Source: Betaproteobacteria bacterium (GTDB lineage Bacteria > Pseudomonadota > Gammaproteobacteria > Burkholderiales > Thiobacillaceae). Taken from it: a stretch of 64,000 bases of DNA. The notes under the pieces were generated by a model. The model saw only the letters and a program-made list of their open reading frames with translations. It did not search any database and had not been told where the DNA came from. Made by a program: the position numbers and the translations under genes. Below are positions 20,004 to 30,567 of this stretch, piece after piece (positions within the stretch are counted from its first letter, which is position 1; each line of letters begins with the position of its first letter). The stretch is from positions 1-64,000 of the forward strand of contig JACRAU010000024.1 in the NCBI GenBank assembly GCA_016234655.1, given 5' to 3'.

Positions 20004-21857
20004 ATGCCCCAGTACCGCTCCCGCACCACCACCCACGGCCGCAACATGGCCGGCGCCCGCGCGCTTTGGCGCGCGACCGGCATGAAGGACGCCGATTTCG
20101 ACAAGCCGATCATCGCCATCGCCAATTCCTTTACCCAGTTCGTGCCCGGCCACGTGCACCTGAAGGACCTGGGCCAGATGGTGGCGCGCGAGATCGAGGC
20201 GGCCGGCGGCGTGGCCAAGGAGTTCAACACCATCGCGGTCGACGACGGCATCGCCATGGGCCACGGCGGCATGTTGTATTCGCTGCCCAGCCGCGACCTG
20301 ATCGCCGACTCGGTCGAGTACATGGTCAACGCCCATTGCGCCGACGCGCTGGTGTGCATCTCCAACTGCGACAAGATCACCCCCGGCATGCTCATGGCCG
20401 CCTTGCGGCTCAACATCCCCACCGTGTTCGTCTCCGGCGGGCCGATGGAGGCGGGCAAGGTCACCTGGGCCGGCAAGACGGTGATGCTCGACTTGGTCGA
20501 TGCGATGGTGCAGGCGGCCGATAGCAAATGCAGCGATGCCGAGGTCGAGGCCACCGAGCGTTCGGCCTGCCCGACCTGCGGTTCCTGCTCCGGCATGTTC
20601 ACTGCCAACTCGATGAACTGCCTGACCGAGGCGCTGGGTTTGAGCCTGCCCGGCAACGGCTCGCTGCTCGCCACCCATGCCGACCGCAAGGAACTGTTCC
20701 TGCGCGCCGGACGCTTGATCGTGGATCTGGCCAAGCGTTACTACGAGAAAGACGACGCCACGGTGCTGCCGCGCAACATCGCGACCTTCGAGGCCTTCGA
20801 GAACGCGATGGCGCTCGATATCGCGATGGGCGGCTCGACCAACACCGTGCTGCACTTGCTGGCCGCCGCGAAGGAGGCAGGGGTGGACTTCACCATGGCC
20901 GACATCGACCGCATGTCGCGCAAGGTGCCGCATCTGTGCAAGGTGGCGCCCAGCATCCAAACCTATCATATGGAAGACGTGCATCGCGCCGGCGGCGTGG
21001 TCGGCATCCTGAGCGAGTTGGATCGCGCCGGCCTGATCCATCGTGATTGCCACACCGTGCATAGCAAGACCCTGGGCGAGGCCCTGTCGATCTGGGACAT
21101 CATGCACGCGCACGACATCTCGGTGTTCGAGTTCTTCAAGGCCGCGCCCGGCGGCGTGCCCACCCAGGTGGCGTTTTCGCAGGATCGGCGTTATCCGGAA
21201 TTGGATATGGATCGCAGCAAGGGCTGCATCCGCGACATGGAAAACGCCTACTCCAAGGACGGCGGTCTGGCCGTGCTCTACGGCAACCTGGCCGAAGACG
21301 GTTGCATCGTGAAGACCGCCGGCGTCGATGCCAGCATCCTCAAGTTCTCCGGCCCGGCCCGCATCTTCGAGAGCCAGGACGCGGCGGTCGAGGCCATCCT
21401 CGGCGACAAGGTCAAAGCGGGCGACATCGTCGTCATCCGTTACGAAGGCCCGCGCGGCGGCCCTGGCATGCAAGAGATGCTCTACCCGACCACCTATCTG
21501 AAATCGAAGGGCCTGGGCAAGGCCTGCGCGCTGATCACAGACGGCCGCTTCTCCGGCGGCACCTCGGGTCTGTCCATCGGCCATGTCTCGCCCGAAGCGG
21601 CCGAGGGCGGCACCATCGGCCTGGTCGAGGAAGGCGACACCATCGAGATCGACATCCCCAATCGCAGCATTCGTGTCGCACTCGGCGATGACGAATTGGC
21701 CCGGCGCCGCGCGGCGATGGAAGGCCGTGGCAAGGCCGCCTGGCAGCCGGTCGGCCGCGACCGCCCGGTCTCCGCCGCGCTGCGCGCCTACGCGGCGATG
21801 ACCACGTCGGCGGCATTCGGCGCGGTGCGCGATGTCAGCCAAGTCGAACGCAAATAA
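20004..21857 (+). CDS. ilvD: Dihydroxy-acid dehydratase
   Basis: Fe-S enzyme of valine, leucine and isoleucine synthesis that dehydrates 2,3-dihydroxy acids. The 617-residue product is close to the 616 of Escherichia coli IlvD. The cluster-binding Cys segments [15 protein letters not shown] and [19 protein letters not shown] are present, as is the C-terminal [21 protein letters not shown]. The ATG at 20004 ([18 protein letters not shown]) has GAGG five bases upstream and matches the family start. The mutarotase gene follows after eight bases. Confidence 0.98.
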   Translation: MPQYRSRTTTHGRNMAGARALWRATGMKDADFDKPIIAIANSFTQFVPGHVHLKDLGQMVAREIEAAGGVAKEFNTIAVDDGIAMGHGGMLYSLPSRDLIADSVEYMVNAHCADALVCISNCDKITPGMLMAALRLNIPTVFVSGGPMEAGKVTWAGKTVMLDLVDAMVQAADSKCSDAEVEATERSACPTCGSCSGMFTANSMNCLTEALGLSLPGNGSLLATHADRKELFLRAGRLIVDLAKRYYEKDDATVLPRNIATFEAFENAMALDIAMGGSTNTVLHLLAAAKEAGVDFTMADIDRMSRKVPHLCKVAPSIQTYHMEDVHRAGGVVGILSELDRAGLIHRDCHTVHSKTLGEALSIWDIMHAHDISVFEFFKAAPGGVPTQVAFSQDRRYPELDMDRSKGCIRDMENAYSKDGGLAVLYGNLAEDGCIVKTAGVDASILKFSGPARIFESQDAAVEAILGDKVKAGDIVVIRYEGPRGGPGMQEMLYPTTYLKSKGLGKACALITDGRFSGGTSGLSIGHVSPEAAEGGTIGLVEEGDTIEIDIPNRSIRVALGDDELARRRAAMEGRGKAAWQPVGRDRPVSAALRAYAAMTTSAAFGAVRDVSQVERK

Positions 21858-21865
21858 GGAAGACC

Positions 21866-22795
21866 ATGAGCAGCCTCGAAACCCTGAACAGCCATTTCGC
21901 CATCGCCGGCCAACTCACCTTCCGCGCCAATGCCGAAGGCCTGATCTTCGCCGACATCGACAACGCGCAGGCGAGCGCCAGCGTTTGCCTGCAAGGCGGC
22001 CATGTCGTGTCCTGGCAACCCAAGGGCCAGGCGCGGCCGGTGGTCTGGGTCTCCAGCCAGGCCAAGTACGCGCCGGGCAAGTCCATTCGCGGCGGCGTGC
22101 CGGTGTGCTGGCCGTGGTTCGGGCCGCATGAGACCGAGGCGGGCTTTCCCGCGCACGGTTTCGCCCGCACCGTGCCGTGGGCGGTGAGCGCTAGCCGCGC
22201 GCTGGCCGACGGCGCGGCCGAGATCGTGCTGACCATGCAGGAGACCGAGCAGACGCGCGCGCAGTGGCCGCAGCCGACCAAGTTGGAGATTCGCGTCAGC
22301 GTCGGCGCGACGCTGAAGGTCGAATTGACGACGAGCAACCTCGGCACCCAGGCCTTCGCCATCGGCGAGGCGCTGCACACCTATTTCGAGATCGGCGATA
22401 TCGCCGAGATCAAGTTGCATGGCCTGGACGGTTGCGAATACCTGGACAAGGTGGCGAATTTCGCGCGCAAACGGCAGGACGGCGCCATTGTTTTTGCCGG
22501 CGAGACCGACCGCGTTTATCTGGACACCGAGGCCGAATGCGTCATCGAGGACGCCCAGCTCAAGCGCCGTATCCGCATCGCCAAGTCGGGCAGCCGCTCC
22601 ACCGTGGTGTGGACGCCGTGGACCGAGAAGGCCGAGAAGATGGGCGACTTCGGCCCCGGCATTTCCGGCAAGGGCGGCTGGCGCGAGATGGTCTGCGTCG
22701 AGAGCGCGAACGCCATCGACAATCTGGTCAACGTGCCGGCGGGTCGGGCGCATACTTTGGCGGTAGAGTATTCGGTCGAGCCCTTGTCGGCGTAA
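21866..22795 (+). CDS. D-hexose-6-phosphate mutarotase (YeaD-like)
   Basis: Galactose-mutarotase-fold protein of 309 residues, predicted to interconvert alpha and beta anomers of glucose 6-phosphate in the cytosol. The segments [23 protein letters not shown] and [12 protein letters not shown] carry the substrate-binding Arg and the His/Glu catalytic residues of the YeaD group. An aaggaagacc ribosome site lies before the ATG. It probably shares the ilvD transcript. Confidence 0.92.
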   Translation: MSSLETLNSHFAIAGQLTFRANAEGLIFADIDNAQASASVCLQGGHVVSWQPKGQARPVVWVSSQAKYAPGKSIRGGVPVCWPWFGPHETEAGFPAHGFARTVPWAVSASRALADGAAEIVLTMQETEQTRAQWPQPTKLEIRVSVGATLKVELTTSNLGTQAFAIGEALHTYFEIGDIAEIKLHGLDGCEYLDKVANFARKRQDGAIVFAGETDRVYLDTEAECVIEDAQLKRRIRIAKSGSRSTVVWTPWTEKAEKMGDFGPGISGKGGWREMVCVESANAIDNLVNVPAGRAHTLAVEYSVEPLSA

Positions 22796-22834
22796 ATTAT
22801 CGATTGCTTGGATTGTTCGGAAAGGTTCATCGTC

Positions 22835-23860
22835 GTGGAACAGGAGATGCTCGATTACCTGGATCAGTTCGTGCCCATCGGCTCGCTGTCGCAGCAGAGC
22901 ATGGACGAGCTGAACAAGTGCCTGGAGGTGTTGGAATTCAAGCCGGGTCAAACCCTGTTCCAGAAGGGCGATACCGACAAGTGGCTGTATTACCTGCTGG
23001 CGGGCCAAGTCAGCCTGGTCGACGAAGGCCGCGCGCCGATGACGATCGAGGCCGGCAGCGAGGACGGCCGCTATGCCCTGGCCCGGTTGAAGCCGCGCCA
23101 CTACACCGGCGTCGCCAATAGCCCGGCCAAGGTGCTGCGGGTGGAGGAATCGGTGCTGGACCGCTTCGTGACCATGGATCAGGCCACCGGCTTCGAGGTC
23201 ACCGAGTTCGAGGGCGACGACCCCGAGTGGATGTTCACGGTGCTCACCCTGCCGGCCTTCCAGAAGCTGCCGCCGGTCAACACCAATGCGATGTTCGGCC
23301 GGTTCAAGCGGATCGAGGTCAAGGCCGGCGACGTGGTGATCCAGCAGGGCGGGCCGGGCGACAACTATTACCTGATCCGCGAGGGCAAGGCCGAGGTCAG
23401 CCGGATCGGCGCCGGCGGCAAGGTCGAGGTGCTGGCTACCTTGGGCAAGGGCGACGGTTTCGGCGAAGAGGCGCTGATCTCCGGCATGCCGCGCAACGCC
23501 ACGGTGACCATGCGCAGCGACGGCGTGCTGATGAGCATGGCGCAGCAGGATTTCAACGAGCTGCTCAAGGCGCCCATGGTCAAATGGGTCACGCCGGCAC
23601 AGGTCAAGCAGATGGCGGAGGAAGGCGCCGGCCTGATCGACGTGCGGCTGGAGGACGAGTTCAAGCGCGGCAGCCTGCGCGGCGCGCTCAATATCCCGCT
23701 AGCCCAGTTGCGCGCCAAGGCGCAGGGGCTGGAGGCCAAGCGCAAATATATCGTCTTTTGCCAGTCGGGCCAGCGCAGCGCGGCGGCGGCCTTCCTGCTC
23801 GAGCAGCGCGGTTTCGATGTCTATGTGCTGAAAGACGGCCTGGACGGCGTCAAGCGTTAG
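22835..23860 (+). CDS. Cyclic-nucleotide-binding plus rhodanese domain protein
   Basis: A cytosolic protein of 341 residues. Two cyclic-nucleotide-binding-like domains lie at about 15-110 and 145-240; the second is better conserved (GDNYYLIREGKAEV, GFGEEALISGMPRNATV). A C-terminal rhodanese domain (about 255-340) has the active loop FCQSGQRSA, whose Cys could carry a persulfide. The GTG at 22835 is chosen because AAAGG lies nine bases upstream; an upstream TTG at 22808 and an ATG at 22847 are alternatives. A link between a second messenger and sulfur transfer is inferred from the fusion alone. Confidence 0.85.
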   Translation: MEQEMLDYLDQFVPIGSLSQQSMDELNKCLEVLEFKPGQTLFQKGDTDKWLYYLLAGQVSLVDEGRAPMTIEAGSEDGRYALARLKPRHYTGVANSPAKVLRVEESVLDRFVTMDQATGFEVTEFEGDDPEWMFTVLTLPAFQKLPPVNTNAMFGRFKRIEVKAGDVVIQQGGPGDNYYLIREGKAEVSRIGAGGKVEVLATLGKGDGFGEEALISGMPRNATVTMRSDGVLMSMAQQDFNELLKAPMVKWVTPAQVKQMAEEGAGLIDVRLEDEFKRGSLRGALNIPLAQLRAKAQGLEAKRKYIVFCQSGQRSAAAAFLLEQRGFDVYVLKDGLDGVKR

Positions 23861-23878
23861 GGAAGGTTGGCGTATATG

Positions 23879-23907
23879 AAAAGGGCCGCTTCGAGCGGCC
23901 CTTTTCG
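23879..23907 (+). terminator. Intrinsic terminator
   Basis: The sequence aaaagggccgc, a short loop and gcggcccttttcg form a strong stem with flanking A and T runs. It begins 18 bases after the rhodanese-fusion gene and also faces the convergent ankyrin gene, so it probably works in both directions. Confidence 0.9.
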
Positions 23908-23926
23908 TTCGTGGTGCCGATGAATT

Positions 23927-24505
23927 TTAGTGCGTCGGCCGCTTCATGAAGTTAATCACGTTCTGCTCGCTCGGGCCCTTGCGTCCGGTCGAGCAGGCGC
24001 CTTCGGTCTCGGGCACGAAGCCGGTGGCCTCGTGCAAGAGGTTGATCACGTCGACCCAGTGGCGTTCCTTGGCCATTTGCAGGGCGGTGCGGCCGGCCTC
24101 GTTGCTGGCCATCGCATCGGCGCCGGCATTGAGCAGCACCTCGCACACCGCGCCCTCGCCGCCGCCGGCGGCCAGCATCAGCGGGGTGAGGCCGAAGCCG
24201 ATACGGGCGTTCACGTCGGCGCCGGCATCGACCAGGGCCTTCACCACCGGGGCGTAGCCGCAGTCCTGCTCGTGGTTGTAGGCGGCCTTGAAGATCGGCG
24301 TCCATTGCATGGCGTCGCGGGCGTTCACGTCGGCGCCACTGTCGATCAAGGCCTGCACCGCGCCGAGATGGCCTTCGAAGGCGGCGACGTGCAGCGGCGT
24401 CTGGCCCTCGTCGTTGGTGCTGTTGGGGCCGGCGCCGGCCGCGATCAGGCGGCGCAGGGCCTCGGTGTCACCGGATTTGGCGGCGGCAAAGAGTTCGGCA
24501 GACAT
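23927..24505 (-). CDS. Ankyrin-repeat protein
   Basis: A 192-residue protein made mainly of four or five ankyrin repeats, for example EALRRLIAAGAGPNSTNDEG, TPLHVAAFEGHLGAVQALI and TPLMLAAGGGEGAVCEVLL. It has no signal peptide and is presumably a cytosolic protein-protein interaction scaffold. The partner is unknown. The ATG at 24505 (MSAELFAAAKSGD) has GGAG eight bases upstream and is preferred to an upstream start at 24544. Confidence 0.88.
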   Translation of the reverse strand: MSAELFAAAKSGDTEALRRLIAAGAGPNSTNDEGQTPLHVAAFEGHLGAVQALIDSGADVNARDAMQWTPIFKAAYNHEQDCGYAPVVKALVDAGADVNARIGFGLTPLMLAAGGGEGAVCEVLLNAGADAMASNEAGRTALQMAKERHWVDVINLLHEATGFVPETEGACSTGRKGPSEQNVINFMKRPTH

Positions 24506-24558
24506 GGCAAAGCTCCAGGAATAATGTCCGACAATTATACTCAACTACTACCGAATGG

Positions 24559-26028
24559 CTAGAGCCCGAGTTGATCCCACAGGGCGTCGATGCGCTGCTT
24601 GACCGCCGCGTCCATCGCTATCGGCCGGCCCCATTCGCGCTGGGTCTCGCCGGGCCACTTGTGGGTGGCGTCGATGCCCATCTTGCTGCCTAGGCCCGAT
24701 ACGGGGCTGGCGAAGTCGAGGTAGTCGATCGGGGTGTTCTCGACGATCAGGGTGTCGCGCGCCGGGTCGACCCTTGTCGTCATGGCCCAGATCACCTCTT
24801 TCCAATCGCGCACGTTCACGTCGTCGTCGGTGACCAGGATGAACTTGGTGTACATGAACTGGCGCAGGAAGGACCAGACGCCGAACATCACCCGCTTGGC
24901 TTGGCCCGGGTACTGCTTCTTCATCGCCACACAGGCCATGCGGTAGCTGCAGCCCTCGGGCGGCAGGTAGAAGTCGGTGATCTCGGGGAACTGCTTTTGC
25001 AACAGCGGCACGAACACCTCGTTCAGGGCGACGCCGAGGATGGCCGGCTCGTCCGGCGGCTTGCCGGTGTAGGTGCTGTGATAGATCGGGTCGCGTCGTA
25101 GGGTGATGCGTTCGACCGTGAACACCGGGAAGGTCTCGACCTCGTTGTAGTAGCCGGTGTGGTCGCCGAACGGGCCTTCCGGCGCGGTCTCGCCCGGATG
25201 GATCACGCCTTCGAGCACGATCTCGGCGGTGGCCGGCACTTGCAAGTCTGAGCCGATGGCCTTGGTCACTTCGGTCTTGGCCCCGCGCAGCAGGCCGGCG
25301 AACTGGTATTCCGACAGCGAGTCGGGCACCGGGGTGACGGCGCCGAGGAGGGTGGCCGGATCGGCGCCCAGGGCGACGCAGACCGGAAAGGGTTGGCCGG
25401 GGTGGGCCTGTTGATGATCGCGGAAATCCAGGGCGCCGCCGCGATGGGCCAGCCAGCGCATGATCAGCTTGTTGCGGCCGATCACCTGTTGCCGGTAGAT
25501 GCCCAGGTTCTGCCGGGCCTTGTGCGGGCCGCGGGTGATGGTGAGGCCCCAGGTGATGAGCGGGCCGGCGTCGTCCGGCCAACAGGTCTGGATCGGCAGG
25601 CGGGCGAGGTCGGCATCCGCGCCTTCCCACACGATCTCTTGGCAGGCGGGCGAGCGCACCTCCTTCGGCGTCATGTTGAGCACCTGCTTGAGCACCGGCC
25701 ATTTCTCCCAGGCGTCTTTCAGGCCCTTGGGCGGCTCCGGTTCTTTCAGGTAGGCCAGCAATTGGCCGATCTCGCGCAGCCGGGCCGGGTCTTCCTCGCC
25801 CATGCCGAGCGCGACGCGTTGCACGGTGCCGAACAGATTGGCCAGCACCGGCATGCCGTGGCCCTTGGGCCGCTCGAACAGCAGGGCCGGGCCGCCACTG
25901 CGCAGCACGCGATCGCCGATCTCGGTCATCTCCAGCTTGGGGTCGACCTCGACGGGGATGCGTTTGAGTTCGCCGCGCTGTTCGAGCTGGGCGATGAAGT
26001 CGCGCAGGTCTTTGTATTGCATGCTCAT
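24559..26028 (-). CDS. ubiD: 4-hydroxy-3-polyprenylbenzoate decarboxylase
   Basis: Prenyl-FMN-dependent decarboxylase of ubiquinone synthesis. The 489-residue length and segments such as [32 protein letters not shown] and [13 protein letters not shown] follow the UbiD family closely, including the catalytic Glu-Arg-Glu region. The ATG at 26028 overlaps the dolP stop by four bases, so it is the last gene of yraN-diaA-dolP-ubiD. The prenyl-FMN synthase gene ubiX is not in the window. Confidence 0.97.
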   Translation of the reverse strand: MSMQYKDLRDFIAQLEQRGELKRIPVEVDPKLEMTEIGDRVLRSGGPALLFERPKGHGMPVLANLFGTVQRVALGMGEEDPARLREIGQLLAYLKEPEPPKGLKDAWEKWPVLKQVLNMTPKEVRSPACQEIVWEGADADLARLPIQTCWPDDAGPLITWGLTITRGPHKARQNLGIYRQQVIGRNKLIMRWLAHRGGALDFRDHQQAHPGQPFPVCVALGADPATLLGAVTPVPDSLSEYQFAGLLRGAKTEVTKAIGSDLQVPATAEIVLEGVIHPGETAPEGPFGDHTGYYNEVETFPVFTVERITLRRDPIYHSTYTGKPPDEPAILGVALNEVFVPLLQKQFPEITDFYLPPEGCSYRMACVAMKKQYPGQAKRVMFGVWSFLRQFMYTKFILVTDDDVNVRDWKEVIWAMTTRVDPARDTLIVENTPIDYLDFASPVSGLGSKMGIDATHKWPGETQREWGRPIAMDAAVKQRIDALWDQLGL

Positions 26029-26594
26029 TCGATATATTCGAAGGCCTTGACCACGCCGCGCGCGCCCTCGGTGCCGGCGGCCACCTCGGCGGCGGCGTCG
26101 CCCTCGGCGCGTTTGATCAGGCCCATCAGGTAGATGTTGCCGCGCTCGGTGCTGATCTTGATGTGGTTGGCGTTGTAGCGCTTGTCGTCGAGCAGTCGGC
26201 CGAGCGCCTTGGTCGTGAGAAAGACATCGCTGCCGCGACTGCCGATGGAAGACGGCGGCGCCACGGCCAGCTCGTCGATCACCTCGCGCACGTTGGCGAT
26301 GGCGCCGACGATGGCGCCGATTTTCGCGCGCTGCGCGTCGGATTCGACTTCGCCGGTCAGCAGGACGCGGCGGTTGAAGCTGTTGACGTTGACGTGGGCC
26401 TGGCTGAACTTGGCGTCGTAGATGCGTGCCGTGGCGGTCAGTTCGATCTCCTTGTCCATCAACACGGTGGTCGGCGTGCGCCGGTCGTCGGCGATCAACA
26501 CGCCGGCGACGCCGCCGCCGATGACGACCGGGGCGCAGCCCTGCAGCGGCAAGGCCGCCAGGCAGAGCAGGGAAAGGGTGAAGAATTTGCGCAC
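26025..26594 (-). CDS. dolP: BON-domain outer-membrane lipoprotein (DolP/YraP type)
   Basis: A 189-residue lipoprotein with two BON domains. The signal sequence [17 protein letters not shown] ends in a lipobox. The GTG at 26594 is preferred because GGGAG lies seven bases upstream and it gives a normal signal peptide; a GTG at 26633 would sit inside diaA. DolP supports envelope integrity in Escherichia coli. The order yraN, diaA, dolP is the same as in Escherichia coli, which supports the assignment. Confidence 0.92.
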   Translation of the reverse strand: MRKFFTLSLLCLAALPLQGCAPVVIGGGVAGVLIADDRRTPTTVLMDKEIELTATARIYDAKFSQAHVNVNSFNRRVLLTGEVESDAQRAKIGAIVGAIANVREVIDELAVAPPSSIGSRGSDVFLTTKALGRLLDDKRYNANHIKISTERGNIYLMGLIKRAEGDAAAEVAAGTEGARGVVKAFEYIE

Positions 26595-26596
26595 GG

Positions 26597-27184
26597 TCAG
26601 GCTCCCAATAATAAGTAATCGATGCTGTCGCACAGGCAGTGCAGGGCCAACTGGTGGATCTCCTGGATGCGGGCCATGCTGTCGCCCGGCACGCAGATCA
26701 GGATGTCGCGCTCGGTCAGCATCTCGGCCAGTTCGCCGCCGTCCTGGCCGGCCAGCGCGATCACCGCGACCTCGCGTTCCTGCGCGACGCGCGCGGCCTC
26801 GATCACGTTGCGCGAGCAGCCGTTGGCGGAGATTGCCAGCAGGATGTCGCCGGGCTGGCCCAGGGCGCCGATCTGGCGCGCGAAGACCATGGAGAAGTCC
26901 GAATCGTCGGCGATCGAGGTCAAGGTCGCGCTATCGCCACACAAGGCCAGGGCGGCCAGGGCCGGGCGCTCGCGCTCGAAGCGGTTGATCAGCTCCGAGA
27001 CGAAGTGCTGCGCGTCGGCCGCCGAGGCGCCGTTGCCGCAGGCCAGCAACTTGCCCTCGTTCATGAAGCAGTTGACCAGACGTTCGGCCGCCTGCGCGAT
27101 CGGCTCGGCCAGGATGTCGGCCGCGCTGAGCTTGGCCTGGGCGCTTTCCTGGAAGGTGTAATAGATGCGTTCGGCTAGATTCAT
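26597..27184 (-). CDS. diaA: SIS-domain protein, DiaA (DnaA initiator-associating) type
   Basis: A 195-residue SIS-fold protein with the phosphosugar-binding segments [14 protein letters not shown] and [13 protein letters not shown]. It resembles both GmhA sedoheptulose-7-phosphate isomerase and DiaA, which stimulates DnaA assembly at the origin. Its place between yraN and dolP and the [17 protein letters not shown]-terminus favour DiaA. A GmhA activity cannot be excluded from sequence. Confidence 0.85.
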   Translation of the reverse strand: MNLAERIYYTFQESAQAKLSAADILAEPIAQAAERLVNCFMNEGKLLACGNGASAADAQHFVSELINRFERERPALAALALCGDSATLTSIADDSDFSMVFARQIGALGQPGDILLAISANGCSRNVIEAARVAQEREVAVIALAGQDGGELAEMLTERDILICVPGDSMARIQEIHQLALHCLCDSIDYLLLGA

Positions 27185-27200
27185 CGCGCCGATTATAGCG

Positions 27201-27539
27201 TCAGGCCGATACCTCGAAGGCGTTCTTCAGCCATTGCAGCGCGTTGCCGTCGATCAGCACGGCATCGAAACGGCAGGCGCCGCGATGCGGATGTTGCAGC
27301 AGGTAATGCTCGGCCGCGCGGATCAACTTGGCCTGCTTGGCCTGGGTGATGCTGGCGCCGGCACCGCCGAAGGCGGCACTGGCGCGGCTGCGCACCTCGA
27401 CGAAGACCAGGGTGCCGCCGTCGCGCATGACGAGATCGAGTTCGCCCTGGCGGCAACGCCAGTTGCGCGCGACCGGTTTCAGTCCCTGCTGCTGTAGGTA
27501 TGCCGACGCGCGGTCCTCGGCCGCCGTGCCGCTGGGCAT
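27201..27539 (-). CDS. yraN: YraN/UPF0102 nuclease-fold protein
   Basis: A 112-residue member of the UPF0102 family, which has a restriction-endonuclease-like fold. The conserved segments [15 protein letters not shown] and [10 protein letters not shown] contain the E...D...ExR pattern of that fold. No function is firmly established. The gene is divergent from rsmI across a 61-base gap, as in many proteobacteria, and begins the yraN-diaA-dolP-ubiD run. Confidence 0.92.
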   Translation of the reverse strand: MPSGTAAEDRASAYLQQQGLKPVARNWRCRQGELDLVMRDGGTLVFVEVRSRASAAFGGAGASITQAKQAKLIRAAEHYLLQHPHRGACRFDAVLIDGNALQWLKNAFEVSA

Positions 27540-27600
27540 GAACCCTCCCCGAGTGTTGGCCTGTTAAACTGCCAACTACGCTAAAGGCAATGGAAGCAAG

Positions 27601-28476
27601 ATGCAAGACGCCACGGCTGCGCCGGGCAGCCTCTATATCGTCGGCACCCCGATCGGCAATCTACGCGACATCACGTTGCGCGCGCTGGCCATCCTGAAGA
27701 CCGTGGATATCGTGGCGGCCGAGGATACCCGCGTGACGCAGGGCCTGCTCAACGCCCACGGCCTGCGAAAAAAATTGCTCGCGCTGCACGAGCACAACGA
27801 GCGCGAGGCGACCGAGCGCCTGGTGGCCGATCTGGCCGCCGGCAAGAGCGTGGCCTATGTCTCCGATGCCGGCACGCCGGGCGTCAGCGATCCGGGCGCG
27901 CATCTGGCGCGGCGCGTGCGCGAGGCCGGTCTGCCGGTGTTCGCCATCCCCGGCCCGAGCGCGGTGGCGACGGCGCTGTCCGTCGCCGGCGTCGGCGACG
28001 GCCGCTGGCTGTTCCACGGCTTCCTGCCGAACAAGGCCACGGCCCGGCGCAAGGCCCTGGAGGGATTGCGGGCCTTGCCCTATGCGCTGGTGTTCTACGA
28101 GGCGCCGCATCGCGTGCGCGAATGCGTGGCCGATCTCGCCGCCGTGCTTGGCGTGGCGCGCGAGATCGCCATCGCGCGCGAGTTGACCAAGCTGTTCGAG
28201 CAGGTGCATGTTTGTCCGCTCGGCGAGGCCGAGGCCTGGCTGGCGGCGGACGAGAACCGCTGCCGTGGCGAGTTCGTGCTCATCGTGCAGGGCGCGCCGG
28301 AGCCAGCGGCGGACGATTTGGCATTGCGCGCGACCTTGCAGGCCTTGCTGGCCGAGCTACCGCTCAAGCAGGCGGTCGCGCTCGCGGTAAAACTGACCGG
28401 CGGCAAAAAGAACACCGTTTACGAATTGGCCTTGGAGTTGCAGAAACATGGACACCCTGACGATCACCCGGCCTGA
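27601..28476 (+). CDS. rsmI: 16S rRNA (cytidine-1402-2'-O)-methyltransferase
   Basis: Tetrapyrrole-methylase-fold enzyme that adds a 2'-O-methyl group to C1402 of 16S rRNA. The 291-residue product opens with [17 protein letters not shown] and contains [22 protein letters not shown] and FYEAPHR, all RsmI signatures. It is divergent from yraN, and its last 29 bases overlap pyrC in another frame. Confidence 0.97.
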   Translation: MQDATAAPGSLYIVGTPIGNLRDITLRALAILKTVDIVAAEDTRVTQGLLNAHGLRKKLLALHEHNEREATERLVADLAAGKSVAYVSDAGTPGVSDPGAHLARRVREAGLPVFAIPGPSAVATALSVAGVGDGRWLFHGFLPNKATARRKALEGLRALPYALVFYEAPHRVRECVADLAAVLGVAREIAIARELTKLFEQVHVCPLGEAEAWLAADENRCRGEFVLIVQGAPEPAADDLALRATLQALLAELPLKQAVALAVKLTGGKKNTVYELALELQKHGHPDDHPA

Positions 28477-29479
28477 CGACTGGCATCTGCACCTGCGCGA
28501 CGGCGAGGTCTTGCGCGCGGTGCTGCCGGATACCGCGTTTCGCTTCGCGCGCGCCATCGTCATGCCCAACCTGAAACCGCCGGTGCGCACGGTCGACGAG
28601 GCAATGGCCTACCGCGCGCGCATCTTGGCCGCCGTGCCGGCCGGCCTGCGCTTCGAGCCCTTGATGACGCTGTACCTGACCGACAACACGACGGCGGCGG
28701 AGATCGCCAAGGCGCGCGCCAGCGGTTTCGTCCATGCCGTGAAGTACTACCCGGCCGGCGCGACCACCAATTCCGATTTCGGCGTGACCTCGGTGGAGAA
28801 GGCCTATCCGGCCATCGAGGCCATGGCCGAGCACGGCCTGCCCTTGCTGGTGCATGGCGAGGTGACCGACCCGGCGGTCGACGTGTTCGACCGCGAGGCG
28901 GTGTTCATCGAGCGGGTGCTGATGCCGGTGCTCAAGCGCTTCCCGACATTGAAGCTGGTTTTGGAACACACCACGACACGCGAAGGCATCGAGTTCGTGC
29001 GGCAGGCGCCGGCCAATGTGGCGGCGACGCTGACCGCGCATCACTTGCTGTACAACCGCAACGCCATGTTCAAGGGCGGCATCCGGCCGCATTACTACTG
29101 CCTGCCGGTGCTCAAGCGCGAGAGCCACCGCCAGGCCTTGATCGAGGCGGCGGTCTCCGGCAGCCCGAAGTTCTTTCTCGGCACCGACAGTGCGCCGCAT
29201 GCCAGGGGCGCCAAGGAATGCGCCTGCGGCTGCGCCGGCATCTACACCGCGCATGCCGGCATCGAGCTCTATGCCGAGGCCTTCGAAGCGGCCGGCGTGC
29301 TGGACAAGCTGGAGGCCTTCGCCAGCTTCCATGGCCCCGACTTCTACGGCCTGCCGCGCAATAGCGAGCGAATCACCCTGCGTAAACACGCGTGGCAGGC
29401 GCCGGATAACCTCGCCTTCGCCGGCGACATGCTGGTGCCTTTGCGCGCCGGGGAAGTGATTTCCTGGCAACTGGTCTGA
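28448..29479 (+). CDS. pyrC: Dihydroorotase
   Basis: Zinc amidohydrolase of pyrimidine synthesis converting carbamoyl-aspartate to dihydroorotate. The 343-residue type I enzyme has the DWHLHLRDG metal motif near the N-terminus and the [14 protein letters not shown] segment with the carboxylated Lys. The metal His in LVHGE and LEHTTT and the Asp in GTDSAPH are also present. It overlaps rsmI by 29 bases, so translation is coupled. Confidence 0.97.
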   Translation: MDTLTITRPDDWHLHLRDGEVLRAVLPDTAFRFARAIVMPNLKPPVRTVDEAMAYRARILAAVPAGLRFEPLMTLYLTDNTTAAEIAKARASGFVHAVKYYPAGATTNSDFGVTSVEKAYPAIEAMAEHGLPLLVHGEVTDPAVDVFDREAVFIERVLMPVLKRFPTLKLVLEHTTTREGIEFVRQAPANVAATLTAHHLLYNRNAMFKGGIRPHYYCLPVLKRESHRQALIEAAVSGSPKFFLGTDSAPHARGAKECACGCAGIYTAHAGIELYAEAFEAAGVLDKLEAFASFHGPDFYGLPRNSERITLRKHAWQAPDNLAFAGDMLVPLRAGEVISWQLV

Positions 29480-29499
29480 CCGGCCCGTATACTGGTCGC

Positions 29500-29867
29500 G
29501 GGAGTCGGCCAGGCAATCGCTGAGTGCGCTGCGAAGCGCAGGCAGAGGAAAGTCCGGGCTCCATAGGGCAGGGTGCCAGGTAACGCCTGGGCGTCGCGAG
29601 ACGACGGAAAGTGGAACAGAAAACATACCGCCGATGGCCGCAAGGCACAGGCAAGGTTGAAATGGCGAGGTAAGAGCTCACCGCGTTCTTGGCAACAAGG
29701 ACGGCATGCTAAACCCCACCCGGAGCAAGGCCAAATAGGCAGGCATCGAAGCGGCCCGCTGAGCCTGCGGGTAGGCTGCGCGAGGCGGCGAGCGATCGTC
29801 GCCCCAGATGAATGATTGCCTCGAGTCGCAAGACTTCAGACAGAACCCGGCTTATCGGCCGACTCCC
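29500..29867 (+). ncRNA. rnpB: RNase P RNA component, bacterial class A
   Basis: Catalytic RNA that trims the 5' ends of tRNA precursors. The conserved segments are all present in order: agaggaaagtccgggctcc, gaacagaaaacataccgcc, ggtaagagctcaccgc, the aaccccacccggagcaaggc block and acagaacccggctta. The terminal gggagtcggcc at 29500 pairs with ggccgactccc ending at 29867 to form helix P1, which fixes both ends. A TATACT -10 element lies at 29488-29493, just upstream. Confidence 0.97.
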
Positions 29868-29999
29868 ACCTCTCCCTCCTCCTCTCTTAACAATTCACTT
29901 TAAGTTCCGGGTGTACGCCCTTCTTTATTTTCCCTAATTTTTTGCGTTGCAATTTTTTCGTAAGTTATTGTCTTCATTGAAAAAAATCCCATTCCCGCC

Positions 30000-30028
30000 T
30001 TGACATCGGGCGCTACCAGCCACTAAAG
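30000..30028 (+). promoter_or_regulatory. Promoter of the dcw cluster (Pmra)
   Basis: A consensus TTGACA at 30000-30005 is followed after 17 bases by ctaaag, a weak -10, ending where the first MraZ box begins. The 120 bases upstream (29880-30000) are strikingly AT-rich with A and T tracts, which could act as an UP element. Nothing else is recognisable between rnpB and this point. Confidence 0.65.
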
Positions 30029-30072
30029 TGGGGGCCACTGTCAAAAAGTGGGGAAAAGTGGGGGTTGGTGGA
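30028..30072 (+). promoter_or_regulatory. MraZ operator boxes
   Basis: Copies of gtgg(g) start at 30028, 30048, 30058 and 30068, all on a ten-base register, with one degenerate position at 30038. MraZ represses its own operon in Escherichia coli by binding TGGG repeats spaced five bases apart, and this array has the same form. It overlaps or directly follows Pmra and ends 25 bases before mraZ. Confidence 0.88.
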
Positions 30073-30096
30073 AACGCCGGGCCTCCCAAAGGGACC

Positions 30097-30567
30097 ATGT
30101 TTAGGGGCTTGAGTGCATTGGCTGTGGACGGCAAAGGCCGTCTGGCCATTCCGGCAAAGTACCGCGAGCAGCTGGTGGAGCGTTGCGCCGGCCGCCTGGT
30201 GGTCACGGCCGACCCTGGCGGTTGCCTGTTGCTCTACCCCTTTCCCGAGTGGGAGCCCATCGAGCGCAAGCTCACCGCTCTTTCCAGCTTCAATCCCGTC
30301 AGCCGCACTTTGCAGCGCATCCTGGTCGGTTCCGCGTCGGACGTCGAACTCGATAGCGCCGGCCGCATCCTGCTGCCGCCGATGCTGCGCAAGCACGCGG
30401 GCCTGGAGAAAGAGGCCATGCTGGTCGGCCAAGGCAACAAGTTCGAGATATGGAGCGACTCCGCCTGGCAGGCGCAGTTCGAACAGGCGGGCCAATTGCC
30501 GGATCTGCTCGGTGCGGCGCTGAACAACGGCGAGCTGCCCGAAGAGCTAAAAGGGTTCTCTTTGTGA
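30097..30567 (+). CDS. mraZ: Transcriptional regulator MraZ
   Basis: First gene of the dcw cluster, encoding a 156-residue DNA-binding protein of the SpoVT/AbrB-like fold that represses the cluster. The two homologous halves are visible: [20 protein letters not shown] near the start and [20 protein letters not shown] near residue 92. The ATG at 30097 gives the [11 protein letters not shown] start typical of the family. The stop overlaps the rsmH GTG. Confidence 0.96.
   Translation: MFRGLSALAVDGKGRLAIPAKYREQLVERCAGRLVVTADPGGCLLLYPFPEWEPIERKLTALSSFNPVSRTLQRILVGSASDVELDSAGRILLPPMLRKHAGLEKEAMLVGQGNKFEIWSDSAWQAQFEQAGQLPDLLGAALNNGELPEELKGFSL

Noticed and set aside
19119..21842. 907-codon minus-strand frame containing lgt
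   Set aside because: Only the last 261 codons resemble Lgt. The rest is antisense to ilvD and has no recognisable protein features.
26597..27184. gmhA phosphoheptose isomerase as the primary call
   Set aside because: The SIS domain fits both, but the yraN-diaA-dolP order and C-terminal sequence favour DiaA; GmhA remains an alternative.
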